DNA of 64,000 bases, from contig NZ_FQXM01000008.1 in NCBI RefSeq assembly GCF_900129965.1, forward strand, positions 106,318 through 170,317, given 5' to 3'. Source of the stretch: Clostridium grantii DSM 8605. GTDB lineage: Bacteria; Bacillota; Clostridia; Clostridiales; Clostridiaceae. A program made the translations under genes and the position numbers. This document shows positions 25,818-34,614 of the stretch, piece after piece. Every line of letters begins with the position of its first letter. Within the stretch, counting starts at the first letter, position 1. The notes beneath the pieces are model-generated. The model worked only from the letters and a program-made list of their open reading frames with translations. It did not search any database and was not told where the DNA came from.

Positions 25818-26081
25818 TTAAGTCAAACTACTAGCTTCATCAAATAACAAAGCTATTTTATTGAACCCAAAATCTTTTAATACTTTTATAGCAACCTTAT
25901 GAATTTCTATTACTTCAACAACATCTTTTTCCGGCATTTCTTTTAAAATACTATCCGTAATATTTTCTATATCAGAAGTATTTAAAGGAATCTTTGCATC
26001 ATCTGATGCCCTCATAATCGATACCTTAATTTTATTTTTATCAAAATCCTGAATCCTGCCATCTCTTTTAGTAACTTTCAT
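25818..26081 (-). CDS. Stand-alone ATP-cone domain protein
   Basis: 87 residues that make up one ATP-cone domain (KVTKRDGRIQDFDKNKI at the N-terminus; VIEIHKVAIKVLKDFG later). This domain senses ATP/dATP in ribonucleotide reductases and NrdR. Neither the zinc ribbon of NrdR nor a reductase domain is attached. It could be an orphan nucleotide sensor or a remnant, but it has a strong AAGGAGG site and a terminator, so it looks expressed. The start is the ATG; the preceding TTG is too close to the ribosome binding site. Confidence 0.8.
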   Translation of the reverse strand: MKVTKRDGRIQDFDKNKIKVSIMRASDDAKIPLNTSDIENITDSILKEMPEKDVVEVIEIHKVAIKVLKDFGFNKIALLFDEASSLT

Positions 26082-26166
26082 CAAAGCAACCTCCTTAGTA
26101 ATTCTAGTATATTATATAAACAATTATATCATAAAAAGAATTATTTAAGAAAATTAATTTATATTC

Positions 26167-26355
26167 TTAATTTACGTTAAGTTTCATATAATCATTTAAT
26201 AACTTGTCTAGATGTTGACTAAGTTCAATAACCTCTGGATCAAGGCATCTTTTGTAACTAATGCCTACTTGAGCATTTAATACTAATCTAACTCTTTCTA
26301 TTTCTTCTTCTATACTGCTCAATTCCTTTGTCCTACAAGAATTATTAGAAATCAT
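26167..26355 (-). CDS. Spo0E-like aspartyl-phosphate phosphatase
   Basis: 62 residues forming the two-helix Spo0E-like hairpin, with the family signature SQHLDKLLNDYMK near the C-terminus. Such proteins dephosphorylate Spo0A-P and restrain sporulation. The second ATG is chosen because the first abuts the AGGAGA site. Its presence supports a spore-forming host. A Spo0A-like box lies about 240 bases upstream. Confidence 0.85.
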   Translation of the reverse strand: MISNNSCRTKELSSIEEEIERVRLVLNAQVGISYKRCLDPEVIELSQHLDKLLNDYMKLNVN

Positions 26356-26591
26356 AGTCATTCTCCTTTTTAATTATTTTGTATTTATATGTAATTATTT
26401 GTCATTTGTTGGATTTTTTTTATTTTTATTGTAATACATTTATACCATATTTTATGTTATAAAACAAGAGCTTACATTTTTTATTTATTTTCTTTTTCCA
26501 TGGTTTTTGCACTATAAAAAAGCTATATTCTCAATATGTTGTATTATGCATACTTTTAAAGTACCAAATAAGCTATTTTAAAAGTAATTTA

Positions 26592-26603
26592 TTTGTCGAA
26601 AAA
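26592..26603 (+). promoter_or_regulatory. Possible Spo0A box in a gene-free stretch
   Basis: TTTGTCGAAAAA matches the Spo0A-P binding consensus (TGTCGAA core). It lies in the stretch 26356-26639 between the Spo0E-like and PHP genes. In the same stretch a minus-strand promoter candidate TTGTTT-17-TATAAA lies near 26440-26470. Chance occurrence in AT-rich DNA is possible. Confidence 0.35.
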
Positions 26604-26639
26604 TTTTTTTAAAAAATTTATTTTTGTACTTTTGGTATT

Positions 26640-27488
26640 TTATGGTTCCTGTAAGTATTGAATTAAGTTTTTTAAATTTGCTTGTTCCACTGAAACATTC
26701 ATCATACCAATTTTCCTACTTGGTATAAAGTTTCCATGGCAATCTGAACCAGCAGTTATAATTATATCATTTTTCTTGCACCAAGTAATACATTGCTCTG
26801 TTCTCTCCTTTGAGTGATTAGGATGGTAGCATTCTACCCCTTCAATTCCTAACTCATATAGCATACCCAGCCTTTTATCTGCATCTACATCTATATTAAT
26901 ATAATAGGGGTGAGCTAATACAGGTATTCCACCTGCCCCTTTAATTGCATCTACAACATTTACTGTATTTTCGAATACAGGTGATTTCATGTCTACATTA
27001 CCCGCAAATACTCTTGAAAAATAATCTGATACATCTTCACACATTTTGTTGTCAATCAAAAAATTTAAAGCTTTCCATCCCCCTCTTTGTGGGTTGTGTA
27101 TATATGATTCATAGTCTTTATATTCAATATTATATCCTTTATCTATTAAATATTTTATTGAGTTATCATCTTTTTCTTCTAATTGTCTTCGATTATTCAT
27201 AAGAATATTAGTAAAGTTTTTATTACTATTATTTGTGCCATAGGCTAATATATGAAAAAGTTCCCCTTTATATAAACTAGACACTTCCACTCCTGGTATA
27301 AAATGTGTATCCTCTTCCAAAACTAGCTCTTTAAGCTTTTCAACATTCTCATAAGAATCATGGTCAGTTAAAGAGAATAACTTTATATTTTTAAATTTAA
27401 TTTCCTCTAATATGTTTTTCGGCTCAAAAGTACCATCCGATGCTGTAGAATGTATATGCATATCAATCTTATCATATTTATTTAACAT
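26640..27488 (-). CDS. PHP-domain phosphoesterase (YciV/TrpH type)
   Basis: 282 residues. PHP motifs: DMHIHSTASDG (9-19), SLTDHDS, PGVEVS, VLAHPYY and TAGSDCHG. This branch includes E. coli YciV (RNase AM) and other nucleotide or oligonucleotide 5'-phosphoesterases. It differs from the histidinol-phosphatase type at 192-965. The start is the first ATG; the ribosome binding site is weak (GGTGATTAA). Monocistronic. Confidence 0.82.
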   Translation of the reverse strand: MLNKYDKIDMHIHSTASDGTFEPKNILEEIKFKNIKLFSLTDHDSYENVEKLKELVLEEDTHFIPGVEVSSLYKGELFHILAYGTNNSNKNFTNILMNNRRQLEEKDDNSIKYLIDKGYNIEYKDYESYIHNPQRGGWKALNFLIDNKMCEDVSDYFSRVFAGNVDMKSPVFENTVNVVDAIKGAGGIPVLAHPYYINIDVDADKRLGMLYELGIEGVECYHPNHSKERTEQCITWCKKNDIIITAGSDCHGNFIPSRKIGMMNVSVEQANLKNLIQYLQEP

Positions 27489-27696
27489 TTAATCACCAAA
27501 CTTTCCCTATTTTCTTTTCTTACTCCTAAGTATATTTTATTATTATTTATAAGAATCAACAACTGTATTTTGAAATATTCCGAATTTTTTATTTATTGAA
27601 TCTTTTTATTCATTTTTTATTAATTTGAATTATTTTATTCATTAGTATAAACTAGTAGTAGATATATTAACAACAAAATTAATTAGGAGGTATTTC

Positions 27697-28971
27697 ATGG
27701 CAGAAACCATCAAACGTGATATTTCAAATAAAAGAGCATCTGAATTAAAATCTCAAATCTCAGATTTTATCTCTTCAAAAAACTCCATTCTTACAGGAAC
27801 CTGCGAGGATAGCATAAAAAACAACAATGAAAACAAAACAAAAATTTTATCCTATTTTAATTCCACTGAAGAAGATTGGCAAAATTGGGAATGGCAACTT
27901 AGCCATCGCATTAAGGATGTGGATACATTAACTGCAATTGTAAATCTTCATCCTAGAGAAATCGAAGCACTAATAAAAGTTGGTAAAAAATATCGTTGGT
28001 CCATTTCTCCCTATTACCTTTCTTTAATAAATAACGATGAATTTAATCCCATTAAATTACAATCTATTCCTTCTATTTTAGAATTAAACGAAAATGGTAC
28101 TTTAGATCCCATGGGTGAAGAATTCACAAATCCTGCCGGTTCAATAACAAGAAGATATCCTGATAGGTTAGTAATTAACCTAACTAATGAGTGCGCAATG
28201 TATTGTCGCCATTGTCAGAGGAGACGAAATATTAAAGGACAGGATTCTCATACTTCTAAACAATTAATTCAAGAATCAATTGTTTATATAAAAGATAATG
28301 AAGAAATAAGAGATGTTTTATTAACAGGTGGAGATCCTTTAACATTAAGTGATTCTTACCTAGATTGGATACTTTCTGAACTACGAAAAATAAAACATGT
28401 AGAAATAATTCGTATAGGAACTAGAACTCCTGTAACCATGCCTCAAAGAATAACAACCCAGTTAATAAATACTTTAAAAAAATATCATCCGATCTATATT
28501 AATACACATTTTAATCATCCAATTGAAATAACCGAAGAATCCATACTTTCTCTTTCAAAATTAGCAAATGCAGGTTTTCCTTTAGGAAATCAAGCCGTTT
28601 TACTTAACGGAATAAATAATGATAAATTTGTCATGCGTTTACTAAATCAGCAATTAACAAAACATCGCGTTAGACCTTACTATATTTTCCATGCTAAAAA
28701 TGTAACAGGAACAACTCATTTCAACACTTCTATTGATGACGGAATGGAAATCATGGAATATTTAAGAGGCTATACCTCCGGACTTGCTGTCCCTACCTAT
28801 ATTGTAAATGCCCCAGAAGGCAAAGGAAAAACACCAATTAATCCTCAATACTTACTTATGAAAGGAAAAGATTCCTTTAAAATAAGAACTTGGGAAGGAA
28901 ATGTTATGGACTATCCCAATCACGCTACCATAAACCTAAAAAAAGAACTCAAGAAATCTTTAAATAAATAA
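27697..28971 (+). CDS. eam: Radical SAM glutamate 2,3-aminomutase (KamA family)
   Basis: 424 residues: the radical SAM cluster CAMYCRHC (Cys166, 170, 173), GGDPLTLSD, and the PLP lysine in APEGKGKTP (Lys378). In lysine 2,3-aminomutase two aspartates bind the substrate side-chain amine. Here they are Lys334 (FHAKN) and Asn371 (IVNAP), the replacements published for Clostridium difficile glutamate 2,3-aminomutase. The product would be beta-glutamate, an osmolyte. The family-typical N-terminal domain is present. The start follows TAGGAGG. Single gene with a strong terminator; no ablB-like acetyltransferase is adjacent. Confidence 0.87.
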   Translation: MAETIKRDISNKRASELKSQISDFISSKNSILTGTCEDSIKNNNENKTKILSYFNSTEEDWQNWEWQLSHRIKDVDTLTAIVNLHPREIEALIKVGKKYRWSISPYYLSLINNDEFNPIKLQSIPSILELNENGTLDPMGEEFTNPAGSITRRYPDRLVINLTNECAMYCRHCQRRRNIKGQDSHTSKQLIQESIVYIKDNEEIRDVLLTGGDPLTLSDSYLDWILSELRKIKHVEIIRIGTRTPVTMPQRITTQLINTLKKYHPIYINTHFNHPIEITEESILSLSKLANAGFPLGNQAVLLNGINNDKFVMRLLNQQLTKHRVRPYYIFHAKNVTGTTHFNTSIDDGMEIMEYLRGYTSGLAVPTYIVNAPEGKGKTPINPQYLLMKGKDSFKIRTWEGNVMDYPNHATINLKKELKKSLNK

Positions 28972-29314
<343 letters not shown>

Positions 29315-29603
29315 TCACCTTTAGTTTATAGTTTTTCTTAATTACTATAATCATATTATATCATATTTTTTTATATGTAGTACTCGATATCACTTAAAAT
29401 TGTATTAATAATTTGTTAATTCCCATTCACATTTTACTTTTTTCTTTCTTATAAAATAAATTTATGAATGTTTTCTACCAATAAATATAAATCATTCGTT
29501 GATTTGTTTATATTAACTTATTTTACTGTTGTAAATTATCTAATATTCGTATATTATATATATAAAATACACATAAATACTTTTATGCAAAGGGGGCTAT
29601 TCA

Positions 29604-29873
29604 ATGAGAGCAATAATAACAGTTTTGGGGAAAGATACTATCGGGATTATAGCAGGTGTTAGTAATATTTTATCAGACTCAAAAGTAAATATCCTTGATA
29701 TAAGTCAAACTATTCTTCAAGAATATTTTACAATGATCATGTTAACAGATTTTAGTGAAGCAAACTCTTCTTTTACTGAAATCCAAGAAAAGTTGAACAA
29801 AATTGGGGAAAATCTTGGTGTTTCAATCAAAGTACAAAGAGAAGATATCTTTAATTCGATGCATAATCTATAG
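29604..29873 (+). CDS. ACT-domain protein, UPF0237
   Basis: 89 residues that form a single ACT domain (AIITVLGKDTIGIIAGVSNIL; later TILQEYFTMIMLTDF). UPF0237 proteins are presumed amino-acid-binding regulators related to GcvR. It is next to UPF0210, a gene pair conserved across many Firmicutes, which suggests that the two products work together. Good ribosome binding site (AGGGGG). Confidence 0.92.
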   Translation: MRAIITVLGKDTIGIIAGVSNILSDSKVNILDISQTILQEYFTMIMLTDFSEANSSFTEIQEKLNKIGENLGVSIKVQREDIFNSMHNL

Positions 29874-29887
29874 AAGTGGGTGGTCTT

Positions 29888-31246
29888 GTGATAAATCAAA
29901 ATAAAATAATGGAAACAATTCAAATGATAGAAAAAGAAAAATTAGATATCAGAACAATAACTATGGGAATCTCACTCAGAGATTGTTCTTCATTTGATGG
30001 TAAAGCTTCAAGAAATAAAATTTACGATAAAATAACAAAAAATGCTGAAAATTTAGTTAAAGTAGGGGAAGAAATAGAAAAAGAATATGGAATCCCTATA
30101 ATAAATAAAAGAATATCAGTAACTCCTATTTCAATGATTGCAGAATCTAGCAACGATAGCAATTATGTAGAATATGCAAAAATTTTAGATAAAGCCGCCT
30201 CTGCAGTTGGTGTTAACTTTATTGGTGGTTTTTCTGCTTTAGTACAAAAAGGATATTCTTCTGGAGATAGAAAACTAATAGCTTCTATACCAGAGGCATT
30301 AAGCGTTACAGAAAAAGTATGCTCTTCAGTAAACATAGGAAGTACTAGAACAGGTATAAATATGGATGCCGTTTACCAAATGGGAAAAATCATAAAAGAA
30401 ACTGCAGAGTTAACAAAATCTACCGATGGATTAGGTTGTGCAAAGTTAGTTGTTTTTGCTAATGCTGTAGATGATAATCCTTTTATGGCTGGAGCTTTCC
30501 ATGGAGTTGGAGAATCAGAGTGTATTCTTAACGTGGGCGTATCCGGACCTGGTACTGTAAAACGTGCTCTTGAACAATGCAGAGGTGAATCCTTTGATGT
30601 TGTGGCAGAAACCATAAAAAAAATAGCTTTTAAAATCACTCGTATGGGTCAATTAGTAGGCACAGAGGCTTCAAAGCGTATGGGCATACCATTTGGTATA
30701 TTGGATTTATCCTTAGCTCCTACTCCTTTCCTTGGTGATAGTGTAGCTCATATCCTAGAAGAAATGGGTATTGAAAGTTGTGGAGCGCCTGGAACTACAG
30801 CCGCACTTGCATTATTAAATGATGCTGTTAAAAAAGGTGGGGTTATGGCAGCTACTCATGTGGGGGGATTAAGTGGTGCTTTTATACCTGTTAGTGAAGA
30901 TATTGGTATGATTGATGCTGTTTTAAATGGTTCTATAAACCTTGAGAAACTTGAAGCCATGACTTGCGTTTGCTCTGTTGGTCTTGATATGATTGCTGTT
31001 CCAGGAAGTACAACTGCAGAAACTATTGCAGGCATTATTGCTGATGAAGCTGCTATTGGCGTAATAAATAATAAAACTACTGCAGTAAGAATAATACCAG
31101 TGCCTGGCAAAGAAGTAGGTGAAATGGTTGAATTCGGTGGATTGTTAGGTAGAGCTCCTATAATGAGAGTTAGTCCATATAAATCAGATGATTTTGTGAA
31201 ACGTGGTGGCCATATACCTGCACCTATTCATTCCTTTAAAAACTAA
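29888..31246 (+). CDS. UPF0210 (DUF711) family protein
   Basis: 452 residues. Family blocks ETIQMIEKEKLDIRTITMGISL at the N-terminus, GSTRTGINMDAV, GVSGPGTVKRAL and LDLSLAPTP are seen. The fold is related to pyruvate formate-lyase, but no glycyl-radical motif is present and the function is unknown. I choose the GTG at 29888, giving MINQNKIMETIQMI as in relatives; a GTG four codons earlier overlaps the ribosome binding site. It lies 14 bases after the ACT gene. Confidence 0.9.
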   Translation: MINQNKIMETIQMIEKEKLDIRTITMGISLRDCSSFDGKASRNKIYDKITKNAENLVKVGEEIEKEYGIPIINKRISVTPISMIAESSNDSNYVEYAKILDKAASAVGVNFIGGFSALVQKGYSSGDRKLIASIPEALSVTEKVCSSVNIGSTRTGINMDAVYQMGKIIKETAELTKSTDGLGCAKLVVFANAVDDNPFMAGAFHGVGESECILNVGVSGPGTVKRALEQCRGESFDVVAETIKKIAFKITRMGQLVGTEASKRMGIPFGILDLSLAPTPFLGDSVAHILEEMGIESCGAPGTTAALALLNDAVKKGGVMAATHVGGLSGAFIPVSEDIGMIDAVLNGSINLEKLEAMTCVCSVGLDMIAVPGSTTAETIAGIIADEAAIGVINNKTTAVRIIPVPGKEVGEMVEFGGLLGRAPIMRVSPYKSDDFVKRGGHIPAPIHSFKN

Positions 31247-31262
31247 GAATAAAGTCATATAA

Positions 31263-31299
31263 AAAAATCATCTTTCTCAAATAGAGAAAGATGATTTTT
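31263..31299. terminator. Bidirectional terminator after UPF0210
   Basis: AAAAATCATCTTTCTC and its reverse complement (31284-31299) with a 5-base loop. Confidence 0.9.
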
Positions 31300-31360
31300 A
31301 TGTTTTTCTAAAGATTAGCTTTAGTTTGATTCAATTCTTTTTTCAAATAATCAATGTTTA

Positions 31361-32434
31361 TTAATCAATCCTATTAATATTATTAACTATATTTTGAATT
31401 TCAAGTATATCTGATATAAATCTAGGTTTATATGAACCTTTTTCTTCTTTTTTGTTTTCTTCTAAACTTATAATATTTTCACTGCTATCAGCAAATTCTA
31501 TACTTTTATTTTCAACTAAATATTCCTTGTATTTTTTTAAACTATTTACTAAATCATCTATTTCTTTTACTTGTTCTTGTAAATCGTATTTATCATATTC
31601 TCTACTATCACTATTGATGGCTAATAAATGTACCATATCATAATTTAAATGAGTTATAGTTCTAAGTTGAAATAATAATTTCGAAAGATTTTCAATTTCA
31701 ACCTTACTAACGCCTATATTTTTCAGAACAACTTTATACTCTTTTTTCATATCTTCAAACAATGAGGATATCCAATCTATATCAATAAAAGTACTAGGTA
31801 ACTTTGCACTAAAACTTTGTATATCCTTCAATACCCCATTTTGTAAAATTGTTGATGTTTCCTCTAAATTTAATATAACTTTGTCCATGACAAATCTCAC
31901 TCTTTTGTACATCATTTTTCTATATGATATTAAAGAAAATATAAAATTAAAAAATATAGCAACAAAAATACCCATTCCTAATGCAAGTATTCTCAATCTA
32001 AAAGTGAGTAGCAAACTTGGAACGCCACTAGAAGTTACCTGAACAAATTGAGTCATATAAATTGATGTAAAAATAGCCACCGGCGAGATTTCTCTCCAGT
32101 TTATTTTTAAGCAAACATAAATAGTAAATGCAACAGCTAGGGCTACAGTAAACATATTATTTCCACCAACAAAAATTATAAGAGAAGTGGATAAAGCTCC
32201 TAAAATAGAAGCATATACTTGGTTCATCCCGCTTCTAAATCCTGCTAAAGATACCGGTTCAAGTGTTAATATTAACCCAAACAAAACCGAAATCATGTCT
32301 ACACTTATTAATGAATTAGATTTGCCAATAACATAAGCTACCAATACTGCACAAAAAGCTTTTATAATAAAATACTTTGAATCTAAAAGCTCTGCCTCAT
32401 ATTTTAATTTAAATATATTAATTACATTTTTCAT
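31361..32434 (-). CDS. FUSC/aromatic acid exporter family membrane protein
   Basis: 357 residues: an N-terminal block of about six membrane helices (25-170), including LTLEPVSLAGFRSGMNQVYASILGAL, then a long cytoplasmic region (180-340) with helical, coiled-coil character. This layout fits the FUSC/ArAE half-size family. The exported compound is unknown. The ATG at 32434 is 8 bases after GAGGAG; longer in-frame starts upstream lack such a site. Confidence 0.75.
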   Translation of the reverse strand: MKNVINIFKLKYEAELLDSKYFIIKAFCAVLVAYVIGKSNSLISVDMISVLFGLILTLEPVSLAGFRSGMNQVYASILGALSTSLIIFVGGNNMFTVALAVAFTIYVCLKINWREISPVAIFTSIYMTQFVQVTSSGVPSLLLTFRLRILALGMGIFVAIFFNFIFSLISYRKMMYKRVRFVMDKVILNLEETSTILQNGVLKDIQSFSAKLPSTFIDIDWISSLFEDMKKEYKVVLKNIGVSKVEIENLSKLLFQLRTITHLNYDMVHLLAINSDSREYDKYDLQEQVKEIDDLVNSLKKYKEYLVENKSIEFADSSENIISLEENKKEEKGSYKPRFISDILEIQNIVNNINRID

Positions 32435-32481
32435 ATGTAAACTCCTCATAGCTTTTATCATAACTTTTAAACTTATGAATC

Positions 32482-32507
32482 TATAGGAATCCCACTGGGA
32501 TACCTCT
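32482..32507. repeat. Minimal derivative of the 104-bp hairpin repeat (R5)
   Basis: TATAGGAATCCCACT joins directly to GGGATACCT, the two ends of the 104-bp element, with the interior lost at the shared ACT. The result is a near-palindrome. It lies between the FUSC-family gene and cvfB. Confidence 0.6.
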
Positions 32508-32537
32508 ATTCTCTGGAAAAAACAAACTCCTGTTTTT

Positions 32538-33380
32538 TTACTTCAGCTTAACTCCATTATTTTCTATTGTTATTTTACCTTGTTTTAATAATCTACCCAC
32601 AGCTCTTTTAAATGAATTCTTACTCATATTTAATTCTGATTTTATTGCTTCTGGAGCACTTTTATCATTTAATGGCATAAATCCAGAATATTTATTCTGT
32701 AATTTTTCTAAAATAAAACTAGAATCATCATCCATTTGCATATATGCTGCTTTTCTAAAAGAAATATCCAATTTGCCTTCTTCTGTAATTCTAGAAACTC
32801 TTGCTTTTATTTTGCTACCTACTTCTATATTTTCGTTCATCTCATAAAGTGGTAAAAGTGCTTTGAATTTATTATCAATAGCAACCTTTGCCCCTAAATC
32901 TGGATTAATAGAATAAACTGTACCTTGTACCATATCATCAACTTTATAGTTACTGTCTGTAAGTAATACATCCTCAATATACATTGAAGCACTTAATCTA
33001 CCCGTTTTATCTACGTACATTGTAACTAAAAATCTATCTCCCACATGTACCTCATGTAATTGTTCCTTGTAAGGTAAAAATAAGTCTCTGTTTAAACCCA
33101 TATTCAAAAATGATCCTATTTTAGTTACATCCAAAACTTCAAGTTCTCCTATATCACCTACTTGAATATATGGTGTTTCTCTTGTAGCTATTAATCTATC
33201 TTCTGAGTCTTTATATATAAATACCTTTACCTCGTCTCCTTCTTTTAAATTATCTTCTTCATTAAACTGGTTATTAGGTAAAAGTATATTATCTTCTTCA
33301 TTTCCTGTTTCCCCATCTAAAAAAGCTCCAAAACTTTTAAAATAAGCTACCTTCATTTCTTGTACTCTTCCAATTTCCAT
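32538..33380 (-). CDS. cvfB: CvfB-family S1-like RNA-binding protein
   Basis: 280 residues with three consecutive S1-like beta-barrel domains (about 1-65, 70-135, 145-215) and a C-terminal winged-helix (KNSFKRAVGRLLKQGKI). This is the layout of CvfB/YitL. In Staphylococcus CvfB binds RNA and affects virulence gene expression. Start after AAGGAG. Single gene. Confidence 0.9.
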   Translation of the reverse strand: MEIGRVQEMKVAYFKSFGAFLDGETGNEEDNILLPNNQFNEEDNLKEGDEVKVFIYKDSEDRLIATRETPYIQVGDIGELEVLDVTKIGSFLNMGLNRDLFLPYKEQLHEVHVGDRFLVTMYVDKTGRLSASMYIEDVLLTDSNYKVDDMVQGTVYSINPDLGAKVAIDNKFKALLPLYEMNENIEVGSKIKARVSRITEEGKLDISFRKAAYMQMDDDSSFILEKLQNKYSGFMPLNDKSAPEAIKSELNMSKNSFKRAVGRLLKQGKITIENNGVKLK

Positions 33381-33415
33381 TTTATTTCTCCTTTAATATA
33401 AATTTTCTTTAGATT

Positions 33416-33450
33416 ATTAATGCTGAAATTAATACACTTTCAGCATTAAT
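33416..33450. terminator. Hairpin after the minus-strand degV gene
   Basis: Perfect 13-bp arms ATTAATGCTGAAA/TTTCAGCATTAAT with a 9-base loop. The T tract is weak on the minus strand, so termination is uncertain. Confidence 0.5.
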
Positions 33451-33455
33451 AGTCT

Positions 33456-34346
33456 TTATTTTTCAAGTATTCCTTGTTGCCTTTCTTTGCCTATAAAAAA
33501 TATAGCTAGTGTGCCTGGTCCTCCATGAGTTCCAATAACTGGACCTATTGTATTTATTAATATTTTCTTAACATTGCTATTTTCTAATATCAAATCTCTC
33601 AGTTTTGTTGCTTCTTCAATGCAATCTCCATGACATATAGCTATAGTTTGTTCATCTGCCCTTTCAATCCTTTGCTCCACAAAATCTACTAATGTTTTTA
33701 AGGTTTTCTTTCTTCCTCTAATCTTTATTACTGGGATTACTCTTCCTTCGTTGTTTATTGAAAGAACTGGTTTCACATTAAGCACTTTTCCTAAAGTAGC
33801 GGCTGTAGCAGATATTCTCCCGCCTCTTCTCAAATGAGATAAATCATCTACTGTAATATAAATATTTAATTTTTGAACATTCATTTCTAAATAATCCACT
33901 ACAAATTCAAAAGATGCTCCAGCTTCTTGCATTTCAAGTGCTTTTATTACAAACAATCCCTGTCCCAATGATGCACTTAATGAATCAAATATATATATTC
34001 TTCTATTGGGAAATTCTTTTATTATCATATCTTTAGCAATTCTTGCACTATTTAAAGTACCACTCAAATGTGAAGAAATTGAAATATATAAAACATCTTT
34101 TCCATCTTCTAAAATACTTCTGAATTTTTTTATAAATTCTTCAGCACTTGGCTGTGAAGTTTTTGGAACAGCACCTGCTTTCATATCTTCAAAAAATTTA
34201 CTTGGATCAAGTGTTTTACCAAAATCATCAATATATTCATTACCATTATAAGAACAAGTTAAACTTACAAAGGGAATGTTTTTTTCTTTAATATAATTAA
34301 AAGGCAAATCACAGCAAGAATCGGTCATAACAACGTAATTTTTCAA
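33456..34346 (-). CDS. DegV-family fatty-acid-binding protein
   Basis: 296 residues with the DegV fold: MTDSCCDLP, TSQPSAEEF, SSHLSGTLNSA, DSLSASLGQG and RRGGRISATAA. DegV/FakB proteins bind a fatty acid and present it to the FakA kinase for phospholipid synthesis. No kinase gene is nearby. A second, distinct DegV is at 38814-39668; different paralogues usually prefer different acyl chains. Confidence 0.9.
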   Translation of the reverse strand: MKNYVVMTDSCCDLPFNYIKEKNIPFVSLTCSYNGNEYIDDFGKTLDPSKFFEDMKAGAVPKTSQPSAEEFIKKFRSILEDGKDVLYISISSHLSGTLNSARIAKDMIIKEFPNRRIYIFDSLSASLGQGLFVIKALEMQEAGASFEFVVDYLEMNVQKLNIYITVDDLSHLRRGGRISATAATLGKVLNVKPVLSINNEGRVIPVIKIRGRKKTLKTLVDFVEQRIERADEQTIAICHGDCIEEATKLRDLILENSNVKKILINTIGPVIGTHGGPGTLAIFFIGKERQQGILEK

Positions 34347-34579
34347 TATACACTCTTCCTCTCAAATGTTATTTAACAAATCTTATTTATTGTTATATTT
34401 TAATTATCATCTTTTTCAAACAAAATTTCAATGTATTTCGATAAAATCAGATAAATTACATGTATATTTTTCTAATTTTCTTTTAAATAATTTTATTATC
34501 TTAAAATTAAAGTAAATAATAAAATTATCTATTATTATTTTACCCTATATAATAATTTTTAGGCATTGCTTTACCAGAA

Positions 34580-34610
34580 GAAAAAAGTAGACTATTAAAC
34601 TAGTCTACTA
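34580..34610 (-). terminator. Terminator after the DUF4015 lipoprotein gene
   Basis: AGTAGACTA/TAGTCTACT arms with a 6-base loop; TTTTTT on the minus strand. Confidence 0.85.
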
Positions 34611-34614
34611 GAAT

